Of a stretch of 64,000 bases of DNA, positions 17,334-26,918 are shown piece by piece (within the stretch, counting starts at the first letter, position 1; each line of letters begins with the position of its first letter). The translations under genes were made by a program, and so were the position numbers. The notes under the pieces were generated by a model that was given only the letters and a program-made list of their open reading frames with translations, made no database searches and was not told the DNA's origin. Source of the stretch: Flavobacteriaceae bacterium UBA3159 (GTDB taxonomy: Bacteria > Bacteroidota > Bacteroidia > Flavobacteriales > Flavobacteriaceae); assembly GCA_002364535.1 (NCBI GenBank), contig DEYL01000047.1:1-64000 (forward strand). The letters are read 5' to 3'.

Positions 17334-17604
17334 AGAACTTTATCAGGGAATAATTGCAAGTTTTTTTGCCAGTTCAAGTGCGATGATTTTTATCCTACTC
17401 TATTTTTCAGAGGGCCCCATTGAAGAGGCCATTTACTCTTTGTTCAAACAGAAAAAGCTAGGGGGACTCATCAGTATGGGTGCGCTAATTAATTTGCCAT
17501 TATTCTTTTTGGGGATGCAAAAGAGAAAAACAAATTTTGCCAAGGGTGTAATGATTACCTCCATTGTTATCGTCCTTATGGTAGCGACGCTTAAAATCAT
17601 ATAA
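17323..17604 (+). CDS. Small membrane protein between surE and lpxB
   Basis: I do not recognise a named family for this 93-residue protein. Three hydrophobic segments are visible (about residues 9-28, 48-64 and 72-92), separated by short charged loops such as KQKKLGG and QKRKTNFAKG. The start is a TTG inside the end of surE (11-bp overlap), with no ATG available before the hydrophobic region. It ends one base before the lpxB start. The tight packing indicates a real, co-translated gene. A role connected to lipid A or the envelope is only a guess from position. Confidence 0.75.
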   Translation: MKNKELYQGIIASFFASSSAMIFILLYFSEGPIEEAIYSLFKQKKLGGLISMGALINLPLFFLGMQKRKTNFAKGVMITSIVIVLMVATLKII

Positions 17605-17605
17605 A

Positions 17606-18751
17606 TTGAAATATTACATCATTGCCGGCGAAGCTTCCGGTGATCTTCACGGATCAAAATTGATGGAGGCTTTGAAAGAGAAAGATGACAAGGCCCAAAT
17701 TCGCTTCTGGGGAGGGGACTTGATGCAACAAGCTGGTGGTGTGTTGGTGAAGCATTACAAAATACTAGCTTTTATGGGTTTTTGGGAGGTCATCACCCAT
17801 TTGGGAACTATTTTAAAAAATATCAAATTTTGTAAAAAAGACATCTCCCAATTTCAACCAGACGTCATCATTTATATCGACTATCCCGGGTTCAACCTCA
17901 GAATCGCAAAATGGGCCAAACAACAAGGATTTAAAAATCACTTTTACATCAGCCCACAAGTTTGGGCTTGGAAAGAAAATAGAGTCCATCAGATGAAAAA
18001 AGATCTAGATGCACTCTACGTGATTCTTCCTTTTGAAAAAGATTTTTTTGAAAATAAACACCAATTCAAAGTGGAGTTTGTGGGACACCCCATACTGGAC
18101 ACCCTATCCAAAAGAAAAAAATCAAAGGACTTTATCAAACATAATGAATTGTCAGATAAAACCAATCTCATAGCAGTATTGCCAGGGAGCAGAAAGCAAG
18201 AGATTAAAAAAATGTTACCCATTTTTTTAAAGGTGTCTGCCCTATTTCCTCAACATGAATTTGTCCTCGCTGGAGCTCCAGGCATCGACCTTGAGTGGTA
18301 TCAAGAATTCTTTGGCGAGGAAAAGATCAAAATTGTCAAAAACAAAACCCACGAACTACTTTTACATGCCAAGGCCGCATTGGTTTCTAGTGGAACGGCT
18401 ACATTAGAAACGGCCCTGCTCAATGTCCCACAAGTGGTTTGCTACCGCAGTAGTTTTTTGACCTATCAAATTGCTAAATGGATCGTTAAATTAAAATACA
18501 TCTCTCTGGTCAACCTTATTTTGGATCGCGAAGTTGTTAAAGAACTCATTCAAAAGGAATTCAATGTAAGGGAAGTAGCCCAGCACTTGGAATACGCGCT
18601 TTCCGAAATGGGGCAGAAAAAACTCAAGCAGGACTACGAAGAACTGCGAACCATTCTCGGTGCAGGAGGTGCCAGTAAAAAAACAGCACAACACATCATC
18701 AACGCATTGTTTTATTTGAACAATGGGAAAACTCAAAAATTAATCAATTGA
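17606..18751 (+). CDS. lpxB: Lipid-A-disaccharide synthase LpxB
   Basis: The 381-residue GT19 enzyme makes lipid A disaccharide at the inner membrane. Signatures are KYYIIAGEASGDLHG at the N-terminus, YIDYPGFNLRIAKWAK, HFYISPQVWAWKENRV, and ALVSSGTATLETALLNVPQVV near the nucleotide-binding site. The start codon is TTG at 17606. The protein begins exactly where LpxB proteins normally begin, so TTG is the real start. It is the last intact gene of the surE unit, followed 43 bp later by a comEC remnant. Confidence 0.95.
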   Translation: MKYYIIAGEASGDLHGSKLMEALKEKDDKAQIRFWGGDLMQQAGGVLVKHYKILAFMGFWEVITHLGTILKNIKFCKKDISQFQPDVIIYIDYPGFNLRIAKWAKQQGFKNHFYISPQVWAWKENRVHQMKKDLDALYVILPFEKDFFENKHQFKVEFVGHPILDTLSKRKKSKDFIKHNELSDKTNLIAVLPGSRKQEIKKMLPIFLKVSALFPQHEFVLAGAPGIDLEWYQEFFGEEKIKIVKNKTHELLLHAKAALVSSGTATLETALLNVPQVVCYRSSFLTYQIAKWIVKLKYISLVNLILDREVVKELIQKEFNVREVAQHLEYALSEMGQKKLKQDYEELRTILGAGGASKKTAQHIINALFYLNNGKTQKLIN

Positions 18752-18794
18752 GGTTGCTGTATAAACACAACTAAATATTATCGCTCACCACTAA

Positions 18795-19174
18795 CCTATA
18801 AAACTGACGCTCTACAGTCCGGAAAAAATTACTGAGAAAGATCAATTTTTGATTGATTTCAAAAATGAATATCCCATAGACACCCTACAAATCGAAGCTT
18901 TCAAAAATACTTTTATCACAAAAGAATTACGCCTGTTGATTTTGGACGAAAAGGCCATTTACAACATCACCCATTTTGAGCCATCACATCTTTTGATATC
19001 TAATGACCCCGTGGCCAATCTGGATCGTGTATTGGCTCAGATTCATCCCAAAATGGTGTTTGCTGAAGGCAGTGACCCGCCTTGGAGTGTTTCACGATGG
19101 AAAAAAGTTGTCAGAAAAGCAAGGTTCCGTTTGTGAGCCTCAGAGAATATGGAGCCTACCCGATCAACCTCTAA
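18795..19174 (+). pseudogene. comEC: Decayed comEC: C-terminal remnant with frameshift
   Basis: An open stretch from 18795 gives a protein tail that contains FEPSHLLISNDP, NLDRVLAQIHPKMVFAEG and SRWKKVV, which follow the conserved C-terminus of Bacteroidetes ComEC/Rec2 (SP-x-NLDRLL, IADGSNY, RWK). Frame 0 stops at 19134-19136 just after RWKKVVRKARFRL. The expected ending continues in the next frame as KVPFVSLREYGAYPINL and stops at TAA 19172-19174, so a one-base frameshift lies in the A-rich tract about 19101-19120. The upstream frame is closed by TAA at 18792-18794 and lpxB ends at 18751, so the rest of ComEC (membrane channel and most of the metallo-beta-lactamase domain) is missing. It is therefore a deletion remnant, not an intact gene. 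Confidence 0.72.
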
Positions 19175-19706
19175 ACTTAGGTCTAAAGTTCTTGCGATAC
19201 TTTTCAAAATCATCAGGCTTACTAAAAATCATATAATCCCCTTGCTTGATCATTTTGAGATAAAGTTCGATCTGTTGCGGATTTTGATAGCCTACCAATG
19301 GGGTTATCAAATCACCCGTTTCACTGACAAAAATGACCGTTGGATAACCTGTGACTCCAAGGAATTGAGTGAACTGATGGGTTGCGTTTCTTCCTCTTCT
19401 ATTAGAGTCGTAATTGGGATTGGTAAAAGTATTCCCAAAGTAACTGATGGTTTCTTCCCCCTCGGCGTTGAATTTCACGGCGTAAAAATGTTTGGAGATA
19501 TAAGCCGCTACATCCCGATTTTGAAAGGTTTTTTTATCCATCAATTTACAAGGCCCACACCAATCAGTATAAACATCGATAATGATTTTTTTGGGATTAT
19601 TTCTCTGTGCCTCAATGGCCTCACCAAAAGTCATCCACTCAATGGCTTGGGCATGAACCCAAAAACCACTTAGGCAAAAAACAACAAATAAATATCTAAT
19701 ATTCAT
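19164..19706 (-). CDS. Exported thioredoxin-fold protein
   Basis: The product from the ATG at 19706 is 180 residues. A TTG nine bases upstream is possible, but ATG gives the signal peptide MNIRYLFVVFCLSGFWVHAQ directly. A thioredoxin domain follows with the redox motif WCGPCK (Cys50, Cys53) and the cis-proline strand GVTGYPTVIFV. The IIIDVYTDWCGPCKLMD context is that of periplasmic DUF255-like or thioredoxin-7-like proteins in flavobacteria. It likely reduces or shuffles disulfides in the periplasm. Its 3' end overlaps the comEC remnant by 11 bp, and it starts six bases after the POT transporter stop on the same strand. Confidence 0.88.
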   Translation of the reverse strand: MNIRYLFVVFCLSGFWVHAQAIEWMTFGEAIEAQRNNPKKIIIDVYTDWCGPCKLMDKKTFQNRDVAAYISKHFYAVKFNAEGEETISYFGNTFTNPNYDSNRRGRNATHQFTQFLGVTGYPTVIFVSETGDLITPLVGYQNPQQIELYLKMIKQGDYMIFSKPDDFEKYRKNFRPKFRG

Positions 19707-19711
19707 GGTAA

Positions 19712-21067
19712 TCAAACAGTTTTTTCACTTAAATCCTCTGCCCCATGCGAAAGGCGTTTTAGAGGTTTTAGAATAGCAATGACCAAAAGACCAAACAATG
19801 TACAGAAGACAAAGATTCCTGTAAAAGTTGCCTTTTCTCCATTATCTCCAGCATTCTCCCCTATATTGGCTGCCAGCTTATTTCCCAAACCTGAAGCAGC
19901 AAAATACAAACCCATCATCAAGGCAGCATATTTTTCAGGAGCCAACTTAGTAATGTAAGACAAAGATACGGGAGAAGCGCACAACTCGCCCACCGTATGA
20001 AACAAATAGGCCAACACCAACCAATGCATTGATGAATAACCCATAAACTCATATTCTGAAGCGGCAAAACGCATGAATAAAAATCCAAATCCCATAATCA
20101 TAATACCCACGGCTATCTTAAAAATGGCAGAAGCTTCCTTTCCTTTGGATTTGATCCGCATCCATATTCCCCCTACAAATACCGCAAGGGTGATAATAAA
20201 AAAGGCATTGAGCGCCTGAAACCAAGAGGCAGGAATTTCAAAGCCCATCAGCATCCGATCCGTCTTCTGCTTGGCATATAAATTCATCAGTCCGCCGGCC
20301 TGTTCAAAGGCCCCCCAAAAAATGATAATCATCATAAATGAGATCAACAGCACCTTGACCCTGTCTTTTTCTATAGGGGTTAATTTTTTTTGTTGCAATT
20401 CCTTTTTTTCCTTCGTCGAGCGTTTTTTCAATTCCCCAACCCCAACGAGATATTTTTGACCGAAAAAATAGGTGATTTGACCGATCAACATCCCCACAGC
20501 AGCAAGTCCAAAGCCATAGTGCCAATTGTAAGTTTCTCCAACCCAGCCACAAAATAGCGGAGCCAAAAATGCACCCAAATTGATGCCCATATAAAAAATA
20601 TAAAATCCGAGGTCTCTTCTTTCATCTCCTTTGGAGTATAGTCCCCCTACCATACTGGAAATATTGGGTTTGAGCCCTCCTACTCCCATAACGATGAATG
20701 CACAGCCGATGTAGAAGCTCAACTCACTGTCGAAAGCCAAAATTCCATGACCCAAGCAAAGCAAAATACCCCCCAGCATGACCATCTTTTTTTGACCCAA
20801 TAAATTATCTGCAATCCATCCTCCCGGGATGGCGGCTAAGTAGACCAACATGGTGTACCAACCATAGAGCCATAAAGCCTCTTCATTCGTCCATCCAAAA
20901 CCGGGATTCTGACTTGTGGTCTCCGCCACCAAAAAAATGGTAAACAAGGCCCGCATCCCATAATAGGAAAAGCGTTCCCATAATTCGGTAAAAAACAAAA
21001 CAAATAATCCGGCAGGGTGACCCCAAAAGGTTTTTTCACCGGGTACATTCAGATAAGATTCAGCCAT
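19712..21067 (-). CDS. POT/PTR2-family proton-dependent peptide transporter
   Basis: This 451-residue inner-membrane transporter has about 14 helices. The POT signature FFTELWERFSYYGMRAL is at about residues 25-41 and includes the ExxER-type motif needed for proton coupling. The second family motif is GGLKPNISSMVGGLY. It imports di- and tripeptides. The C-terminal charged tail (KRLSHGAEDLSEKTV) is cytoplasmic. It is followed closely by the thioredoxin gene. Confidence 0.93.
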   Translation of the reverse strand: MAESYLNVPGEKTFWGHPAGLFVLFFTELWERFSYYGMRALFTIFLVAETTSQNPGFGWTNEEALWLYGWYTMLVYLAAIPGGWIADNLLGQKKMVMLGGILLCLGHGILAFDSELSFYIGCAFIVMGVGGLKPNISSMVGGLYSKGDERRDLGFYIFYMGINLGAFLAPLFCGWVGETYNWHYGFGLAAVGMLIGQITYFFGQKYLVGVGELKKRSTKEKKELQQKKLTPIEKDRVKVLLISFMMIIIFWGAFEQAGGLMNLYAKQKTDRMLMGFEIPASWFQALNAFFIITLAVFVGGIWMRIKSKGKEASAIFKIAVGIMIMGFGFLFMRFAASEYEFMGYSSMHWLVLAYLFHTVGELCASPVSLSYITKLAPEKYAALMMGLYFAASGLGNKLAANIGENAGDNGEKATFTGIFVFCTLFGLLVIAILKPLKRLSHGAEDLSEKTV

Positions 21068-21194
21068 AAATCAATAAAGATTTTAGTTTTAAAGTTACTC
21101 ATTTTATAGGAGAGTGAAATTTTGGAACCTACTCAACCCCCAGAATTAAAAAAAATAGAATGATGTATCTTTAGGCATTCCTGAAAAGATCAAT

Positions 21195-22508
21195 ATGTCA
21201 AAGAAAGTCGAGGGTTTTTCCAAACTATCCAAAGCAGAAAAAATAAATTGGATCACCCAAATGCATTTTGAGGATAGCCAAAAAGCCAATGAGATTCTTT
21301 CTACCTACAATCACAGCGATGAGAAGGTTCAAAAACGTCACGACGAGTTCATTGAAAACCCCATTGCCAACTATTACCTTCCTTTGGGCGTAGCCCCCAA
21401 CTTTGTAATCAACGGTGAGGAATACACCCTCCCTATGGCCATAGAAGAGAGTTCTGTAATAGCTGCCGCATGCAATTCCGCAAAATTTTGGGCCTCCAGA
21501 GGAGGGTTCAAAACTCAAATTCTGGGAACCCAAAAAATAGGACAAATTCACTTTTTATTTGATGGAAAAGCGACGCAACTGCAATCTTTTTTTGAAGAGA
21601 AAAAACAAATACTCATTGACAGTACCTCCCCACTAACGGCCAACATGCGTCAGCGGGGTGGAGGAATTCTCGATATCCAACTCAAAGACAAATCGAATTT
21701 AATAGAAGACTACTATCAATTGCACCTCACTTTTGACACGGTAGACTCCATGGGTGCTAATTTCATCAATTCCTGCCTCGAACAGATCGCCAAAACATTA
21801 CAATCACTGGCATCAGATCACAAAGCGTTTTTGAATGATCAAAACACTTTAGAGGTCATTATGAGCATCCTTTCCAATTATGTTCCCCAATGCTTGGTGC
21901 AAGCAGAGGTGCGATGTGCTGTAGGAACACTCGAAGATTCGGCCGGAATGTCGGGTATGCAATTTGCCCAAAAATTTATCCAAGCCCTAAAAATTGCTCA
22001 AAAAGAACCTTATCGGGCTGTGACCCACAACAAAGGAATTATGAACGGTATTGATGCTGTGGTCATTGCTACCGGAAATGACTTCAGAGCAGTAGAAGCA
22101 GGTGTACATGCCTATGCTGCTCGGGAGGGTGTTTACTCCAGTCTGAGCCATGCTTTTTTGGAAGGTGATGAATTTGTTTTCCAACTCAAATTACCTCTGT
22201 CTCTTGGAACTGTGGGAGGGCTTACCCAATTGCACCCCATGGTGAAATGGTCCATGGAGTTGTTGGGCAACCCCAATGCCAAAAATCTGATGGAAATTGT
22301 CGCTGTAGCCGGTTTGGCACAAAACTTCGCTGCCGTTAGATCTTTGATCACCTCAGGAATCCAAAAAGGCCATATGAAAATGCACTTGCTCAACATTCTC
22401 AATCAACACCAAGCCTCGGCCGATCAAAAAGAAAAAGCCTTAGAATTTTTCAAAACACATACAGTCACTTTTAGTGCAGTAACCGATTTTTTAAAATCCA
22501 ATCCCTGA
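21195..22508 (+). CDS. Hydroxymethylglutaryl-CoA reductase, class II
   Basis: This 437-residue soluble enzyme interconverts HMG-CoA and mevalonate. Sequence hallmarks match bacterial class II reductases: IEESSVIAAA with the catalytic Glu, the long PYRAVTHNKGIMNGIDA segment with the catalytic Lys, IATGNDFRAVEAGVHAYA, and the C-terminal catalytic His in IQKGHMKMH. With the GHMP kinase encoded five bases downstream, it indicates a mevalonate route to isoprenoids rather than the MEP pathway. The direction in vivo is inferred from this pairing. Confidence 0.94.
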   Translation: MSKKVEGFSKLSKAEKINWITQMHFEDSQKANEILSTYNHSDEKVQKRHDEFIENPIANYYLPLGVAPNFVINGEEYTLPMAIEESSVIAAACNSAKFWASRGGFKTQILGTQKIGQIHFLFDGKATQLQSFFEEKKQILIDSTSPLTANMRQRGGGILDIQLKDKSNLIEDYYQLHLTFDTVDSMGANFINSCLEQIAKTLQSLASDHKAFLNDQNTLEVIMSILSNYVPQCLVQAEVRCAVGTLEDSAGMSGMQFAQKFIQALKIAQKEPYRAVTHNKGIMNGIDAVVIATGNDFRAVEAGVHAYAAREGVYSSLSHAFLEGDEFVFQLKLPLSLGTVGGLTQLHPMVKWSMELLGNPNAKNLMEIVAVAGLAQNFAAVRSLITSGIQKGHMKMHLLNILNQHQASADQKEKALEFFKTHTVTFSAVTDFLKSNP

Positions 22509-22513
22509 TCCCC

Positions 22514-23413
22514 ATGACCAAATACTACAGCCACGGAAAACTCTTACTCACAGGAGAATACATGGTTTTGAGAGGTGCTGAAGCATTGGCCATACCTTCC
22601 AAAATGGGGCAGTTATTGGAGTTTGAATCCAATGATTCAAAAACCCTTAAATGGGAAAGTTGGGATCACAAAAATCAGCTGTGGTTCAGCGCTTCTTTGG
22701 ATATATTGAATTTTAGCATTTCGGATACCAGCGATGCCGATATTGCCTCAAGGTTGGTACAAATCTTTAAAGCCGTGCGGGCTCAAAACAAGGATTTTTT
22801 AAAGGAAACCGGAGGAAGAGTGAAAACCCATTTGGAATTTGACCGCCATTGGGGATTGGGTACCTCCTCAACATTGATTTCCAACTTGGCCCAGTGGTCT
22901 CAAACCAATCCCTATACCCTTCTCCAAAACAGCTTTGGGGGCAGTGGTTATGACATTGCCTGTGCGACCGCCAAAAGTCCACTGATCTACCGAAAAGACC
23001 CATCAGACCCCCATATTGAAACATGTGAATTTGATCCCCCTTTCAAATCCAACTTATACTTTGTCTATCTCAACCAAAAGAAAAACAGCAGGGAGGCCGT
23101 TGCGCAGTTTAAAAAACAAAACATCAGTGAAGAACAAATTGCTTATACCTCAAGGTTGACAAGGGCAATAATCAAGGCCAATACATTGGGTGAGTTTGAA
23201 CAAATACTCAACGAACACGAAAGTTTTATCGCAAAAATTTTAGGGGTACTTCCTGTCAAGGAAAAACAATTTCCCGATTTTCGGGGAGCGATCAAAAGTC
23301 TGGGAGCATGGGGTGGAGACTTTATTTTGGCCACAGGAGACAAGCAAACATCGAAATACTTCAAAAAAAAAGGTTTTGATGTTGTGATCAATTATAAAGA
23401 AATGCTAAGCTAG
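22514..23413 (+). CDS. GYDIA-family GHMP kinase (mevalonate-pathway type)
   Basis: A 299-residue ATP-dependent small-molecule kinase. The GHMP phosphate-binding loop is HWGLGTSSTLISNLAQ (about residues 115-130), the N-terminal motif is GKLLLTGEYMVLRGA, and the family-naming GYDIACATA follows at about residue 145. The C-terminal GAWGGDFILATG is the usual third motif. The exact substrate (mevalonate or phosphomevalonate) cannot be read from sequence. Adjacency to HMG-CoA reductase supports the mevalonate pathway. Its end overlaps the convergent PpiD-like gene by four bases. Confidence 0.9.
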   Translation: MTKYYSHGKLLLTGEYMVLRGAEALAIPSKMGQLLEFESNDSKTLKWESWDHKNQLWFSASLDILNFSISDTSDADIASRLVQIFKAVRAQNKDFLKETGGRVKTHLEFDRHWGLGTSSTLISNLAQWSQTNPYTLLQNSFGGSGYDIACATAKSPLIYRKDPSDPHIETCEFDPPFKSNLYFVYLNQKKNSREAVAQFKKQNISEEQIAYTSRLTRAIIKANTLGEFEQILNEHESFIAKILGVLPVKEKQFPDFRGAIKSLGAWGGDFILATGDKQTSKYFKKKGFDVVINYKEMLS

Positions 23414-25524
23414 TAGTAGAGCTGACGGTTGTCTTCAATCTCTGCACTAGAGCGAAGTGCCTCATAAATCGAATTGTTGATCCTCATGTTCTCCTCGTTT
23501 TGCAATGCGTTGGCATAAGCCCTGTAGCTTTCCATCTCTTCAGCAATTTCTTTGGAGATCACTTCGATCATGTATACCCCACTGTTGCCTTTGATCAAGG
23601 CCGAAGTTTTATTGAGTTCCAATGCAAAAGCAGTTCCAATCACATAGGGTTCGGTTCCTGCACCGGCTATAACTGTATTTTCTTGGGTCACTGCCGAAGC
23701 GGTTTCAATTTCCTTATCGGTAGCACTGGCGAAAGCATCTAAAGATTTTTTGTCGGCATGTGTTTTTAACAAATAAGCCGCCTTTTTCTCTTTCAGCATC
23801 TCTTGGATTACTTCAAACTTGACCGACTCAACATTGACTGTTCCTTTGGGGGTAATCCCGGACAATTGGGCGACTACATAGCCGCCATTGGTCATACTGA
23901 ATCTTTTGATGTCGCCCACTTCAGTCTCATCATTAAACAACCACTGAACCAAGTTTCTTTGACGTGGTAAATCGGGGAGGTTTTCGTCCAAAAGGTTTAC
24001 TTTTTGAACAAACTTTACATCATAATCATAATTATTGGCAACCGTATCCATCTGTTCGGTTTTGATGCTTTCCATCTCGAACTGAGTTGTTTTTTGAAAA
24101 ACACCGTTGGAAGTTTCCTCAGAAGGAACAATCTCTTTGACTACATCGGCTGTTAGAACCACATCTTCCTTGTCGGTGACTTTGATGACGTGAAAACCAA
24201 ACTCAGTTTCCACCAATCCGATTTTTCCAACTCTGGAACGGTCACAGAAATCAAAAAACTTATCGGTCATCATACCCTCTTGGAAAAAACCTAAATCTCC
24301 TCCTTGGGTTTTTGAAGGACCATCGGAGTTTTCGCTGGCCAATTGGGCAAAGTCATCGGGATTTCTTCGCGCTTTACGATACAAATCTTGGGCCAGCTTT
24401 TTGGCTTCCTCATTGCTTCTTGTAATGTCAGGGTTGGCTCTTGTAGCACCTACAAAAGCGACCAATATATGACTTGCTTTGATGGCACCCCCTTTTTTAC
24501 GATCTAAAAAACGAGAAATTTTCAATTGATTGCTGTCCTTATAAGGTCCAAAAACATCACCAGGATTAAGGCCAAATAGAATATCTGCATATTCACTGGC
24601 TAAAATTCCTTTGGTTTTGTAAATGGAGTCGAAAGCAGTTTCAGAATACTGCTCAATAAAATCAGTTATATTTTCGGTGGTGGCCAAGCCCTCAATGGTA
24701 TCGGTTAACTTGGACACATCATTGTACTCAATCCTTTGGTTTTTGAGTTTTTCCAAATCCGCTCGAATTTGATTTTCGTCAGCCTCTGATGCTACTTCGT
24801 CAAAAATCACATAACGAACACTTCTGCTCATTTCGGTCTCGTAATTCTCTTTTGTTTTATTGATGTATTGCTTGATGTCGGCATCTGATATTTTAAAAAG
24901 ACTGTCTGGTACTTCTCCATAGGGCATCCTGACGAACTTGAGATTGACCTTGTCATTTTGGATGTGATAAGCGTTTTTGCCTTCCAATTCCGTAAATCCG
25001 GTGCTGGACTTTATCAAATCGTAATAGATTTTTTCCTTGGCCATACCGACAATATTCTCCTCTTGAAGTTTCCAGTTGTCATATGCCTGAGGGTTTTCAA
25101 CCCGCATTTGGTTGATGTAGTCTGTAAATATTCCAAAATCAAAAAAACCTGTCTCGTTTTGAAATCTGGGGTCTTGGACAATTGTTTGATTCTGCATCAA
25201 AATCATTTCGATCTGTTGCTTCCCGGCATCAATTCCCAAACGCTCGAATTCTTGTCTGAAAATGGTCGCCCTTACCAATTGATCCCAAACAGAATTTACG
25301 GCCTGCATGGTTGATATATTATAGTTTCTCTCGGTATTCTCGACCAATTGTCTGTAGAAAGTCAATTCAATCTCTTCGTCATTGACAACTGCTATTGGGT
25401 CACTGGGACTAGCGGCTGCGGAATTCCCATCGAAAACTCCAGAAATTACGAATGCAAACAATGCCATACCTATCACCAGAATAAGAAATACGGAACGCTG
25501 TCTAATTTGACCTAATACTGCCAT
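23410..25524 (-). CDS. PpiD/SurA-type periplasmic peptidyl-prolyl isomerase
   Basis: The 704-residue protein has one N-terminal membrane anchor (about residues 12-32, FLILVIGMALFAFVISGVF), a SurA_N-like chaperone domain (about 40-230), a parvulin/rotamase domain (about 345-455) that opens with IKASHILVAF and contains GGDLGFFQEGMM and GFHVIKV, and a long C-terminal helical domain. This is the PpiD layout: an inner-membrane chaperone for outer-membrane protein folding. It lies at the end of the minus-strand envelope run that starts at coaX. Confidence 0.9.
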   Translation of the reverse strand: MAVLGQIRQRSVFLILVIGMALFAFVISGVFDGNSAAASPSDPIAVVNDEEIELTFYRQLVENTERNYNISTMQAVNSVWDQLVRATIFRQEFERLGIDAGKQQIEMILMQNQTIVQDPRFQNETGFFDFGIFTDYINQMRVENPQAYDNWKLQEENIVGMAKEKIYYDLIKSSTGFTELEGKNAYHIQNDKVNLKFVRMPYGEVPDSLFKISDADIKQYINKTKENYETEMSRSVRYVIFDEVASEADENQIRADLEKLKNQRIEYNDVSKLTDTIEGLATTENITDFIEQYSETAFDSIYKTKGILASEYADILFGLNPGDVFGPYKDSNQLKISRFLDRKKGGAIKASHILVAFVGATRANPDITRSNEEAKKLAQDLYRKARRNPDDFAQLASENSDGPSKTQGGDLGFFQEGMMTDKFFDFCDRSRVGKIGLVETEFGFHVIKVTDKEDVVLTADVVKEIVPSEETSNGVFQKTTQFEMESIKTEQMDTVANNYDYDVKFVQKVNLLDENLPDLPRQRNLVQWLFNDETEVGDIKRFSMTNGGYVVAQLSGITPKGTVNVESVKFEVIQEMLKEKKAAYLLKTHADKKSLDAFASATDKEIETASAVTQENTVIAGAGTEPYVIGTAFALELNKTSALIKGNSGVYMIEVISKEIAEEMESYRAYANALQNEENMRINNSIYEALRSSAEIEDNRQLYY

Positions 25525-25643
25525 ATCATTTTTTTTGAGTCGGATGCGAAAATACGATTTCCTTTTTGATTATGAAAAAGAATCGCTTTGTTATTTAGGG
25601 AGTTACAGCAGGTTATATGCTGCTCATGACAGGCATAAAATCA

Positions 25644-26918
25644 TTACTGATCATCTTTGACTTTGAGGATTACTCTTTCAATTTTTGTAGAGGAGACGTC
25701 TTTGATTTCAAACTGGTAGTTTTCGATTTCAATCAGTGTTCCTTTGGCGGGGATTTCCTCTTTCAGATATACGATCAATCCACCCAGTGTTTCATAAAAT
25801 TCGTTTTCGGGCAGGTTTATATCATAATTTTGGTTAATGTAGTCAACCTCCAATCGGGCAGAAAACTCAAATAAGCCCTCATCAATTTGTTTTTCGAAAA
25901 GGGCGATTTGATCGTGTTCGTCTTCAATTTCACCAAAAAGCTCTTCGATGATGTCTTCGACGGTAATAATCCCCGAAGTTCCACCATATTCGTCCAATAC
26001 CACTGCAATACTCTTGCGTTGTTTGGTCAATAATTTTAGTACTTCACTGATCTTCATGGTCTCGGGAACAAAAGCCACAGGAAGTAATATTTTTTTGATA
26101 TTCGTAGGTTTTTTGAACATCTCAAAGGCGTGGATATAGCCCAAAATATCATCAATAGAATCCTCAAAAACGGGGATTTTAGACAAACCACTGGAGGTGA
26201 AAAGCTTTTTTATATCGGATAGTGAAGCCGTAATTTCAGTGGCAACAACTTCTGTTCTTGGAACCATGGCCTCTCGCACTTTTACCTCCGAAAAGTCCAG
26301 TGCATTTTGGAAAATCTGTATCTCACTGTCTACGCTGTCCATATCTTTGGTCGACTCCAGTTGCTCCTCTATATAATTGCCCAACTCAATTTTAGAAAAA
26401 GTCAATTGAACCTGATCCCCTTTGGTCTTAAAAAACTTCATCAAAATAAAGTCTGATAACTTGATAATCATAAAAGTTATGGGGGAAAAAAAAGCATAGA
26501 AGAAGGCAGTGGGAAAGGCAAAAACCTTCATCAAACCATTAGAAAATTGTTGGAAAAAAACTTTGGGAAGAAACTCTGCCGTAAGCAAAATGATAATCGT
26601 AGATATGATTGTTTGAATAAAAACAATTCGAATGCTGATGGCACCCCCCAGTAGCGTCTCCGGAAAAAACAATTGCAAAATACGGTCGCCCATAAATATT
26701 CCATAGATGACTAATGATATATTGTTACCCACCAACATGGTGGCAATGAATCGAGAGGGGTTTTTGGTAATGAAGTTTAAAAACTTGGCATTAAAACCGG
26801 TCTGCTGCTTTTCTATTTCTAAATAAATCTTGTTGGCCGATACAAAGGCGATTTCCATCCCGGAAAAAAAGGCGGAGAGAATCAGGCAAATAAGAATGAC
26901 AAAGTCGGAAATAATCAT
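25644..26918 (-). CDS. CNNM/CorC-family membrane protein (hemolysin-like, DUF21 + CBS)
   Basis: The 424-residue protein has an N-terminal DUF21/CNNM transmembrane domain (about 1-190), a CBS-domain pair (about 200-330, with VREAMVPRTEVVA and KSIAVVLDEYGGTSGIITVEDIIEELFGEI), and a C-terminal CorC_HlyC transporter-associated domain. This family is linked to divalent cation (Mg/Co) efflux or homeostasis. The name hemolysin is historical. GldE is a related gliding protein, but GldD is not adjacent, so I do not use that symbol. It overlaps the upstream small gene by four bases. Confidence 0.9.
   Translation of the reverse strand: MIISDFVILICLILSAFFSGMEIAFVSANKIYLEIEKQQTGFNAKFLNFITKNPSRFIATMLVGNNISLVIYGIFMGDRILQLFFPETLLGGAISIRIVFIQTIISTIIILLTAEFLPKVFFQQFSNGLMKVFAFPTAFFYAFFSPITFMIIKLSDFILMKFFKTKGDQVQLTFSKIELGNYIEEQLESTKDMDSVDSEIQIFQNALDFSEVKVREAMVPRTEVVATEITASLSDIKKLFTSSGLSKIPVFEDSIDDILGYIHAFEMFKKPTNIKKILLPVAFVPETMKISEVLKLLTKQRKSIAVVLDEYGGTSGIITVEDIIEELFGEIEDEHDQIALFEKQIDEGLFEFSARLEVDYINQNYDINLPENEFYETLGGLIVYLKEEIPAKGTLIEIENYQFEIKDVSSTKIERVILKVKDDQ

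Noticed and set aside
19003..19236. Second frame with a 77-codon open stretch over the comEC remnant
   Set aside because: The ComEC-like residues are split between two other frames, and this frame shows no similarity; it is a shadow.
25644..26918. Naming the CNNM/CorC protein GldE
   Set aside because: gldD is not adjacent, and the DUF21-CBS architecture is common to many paralogues.
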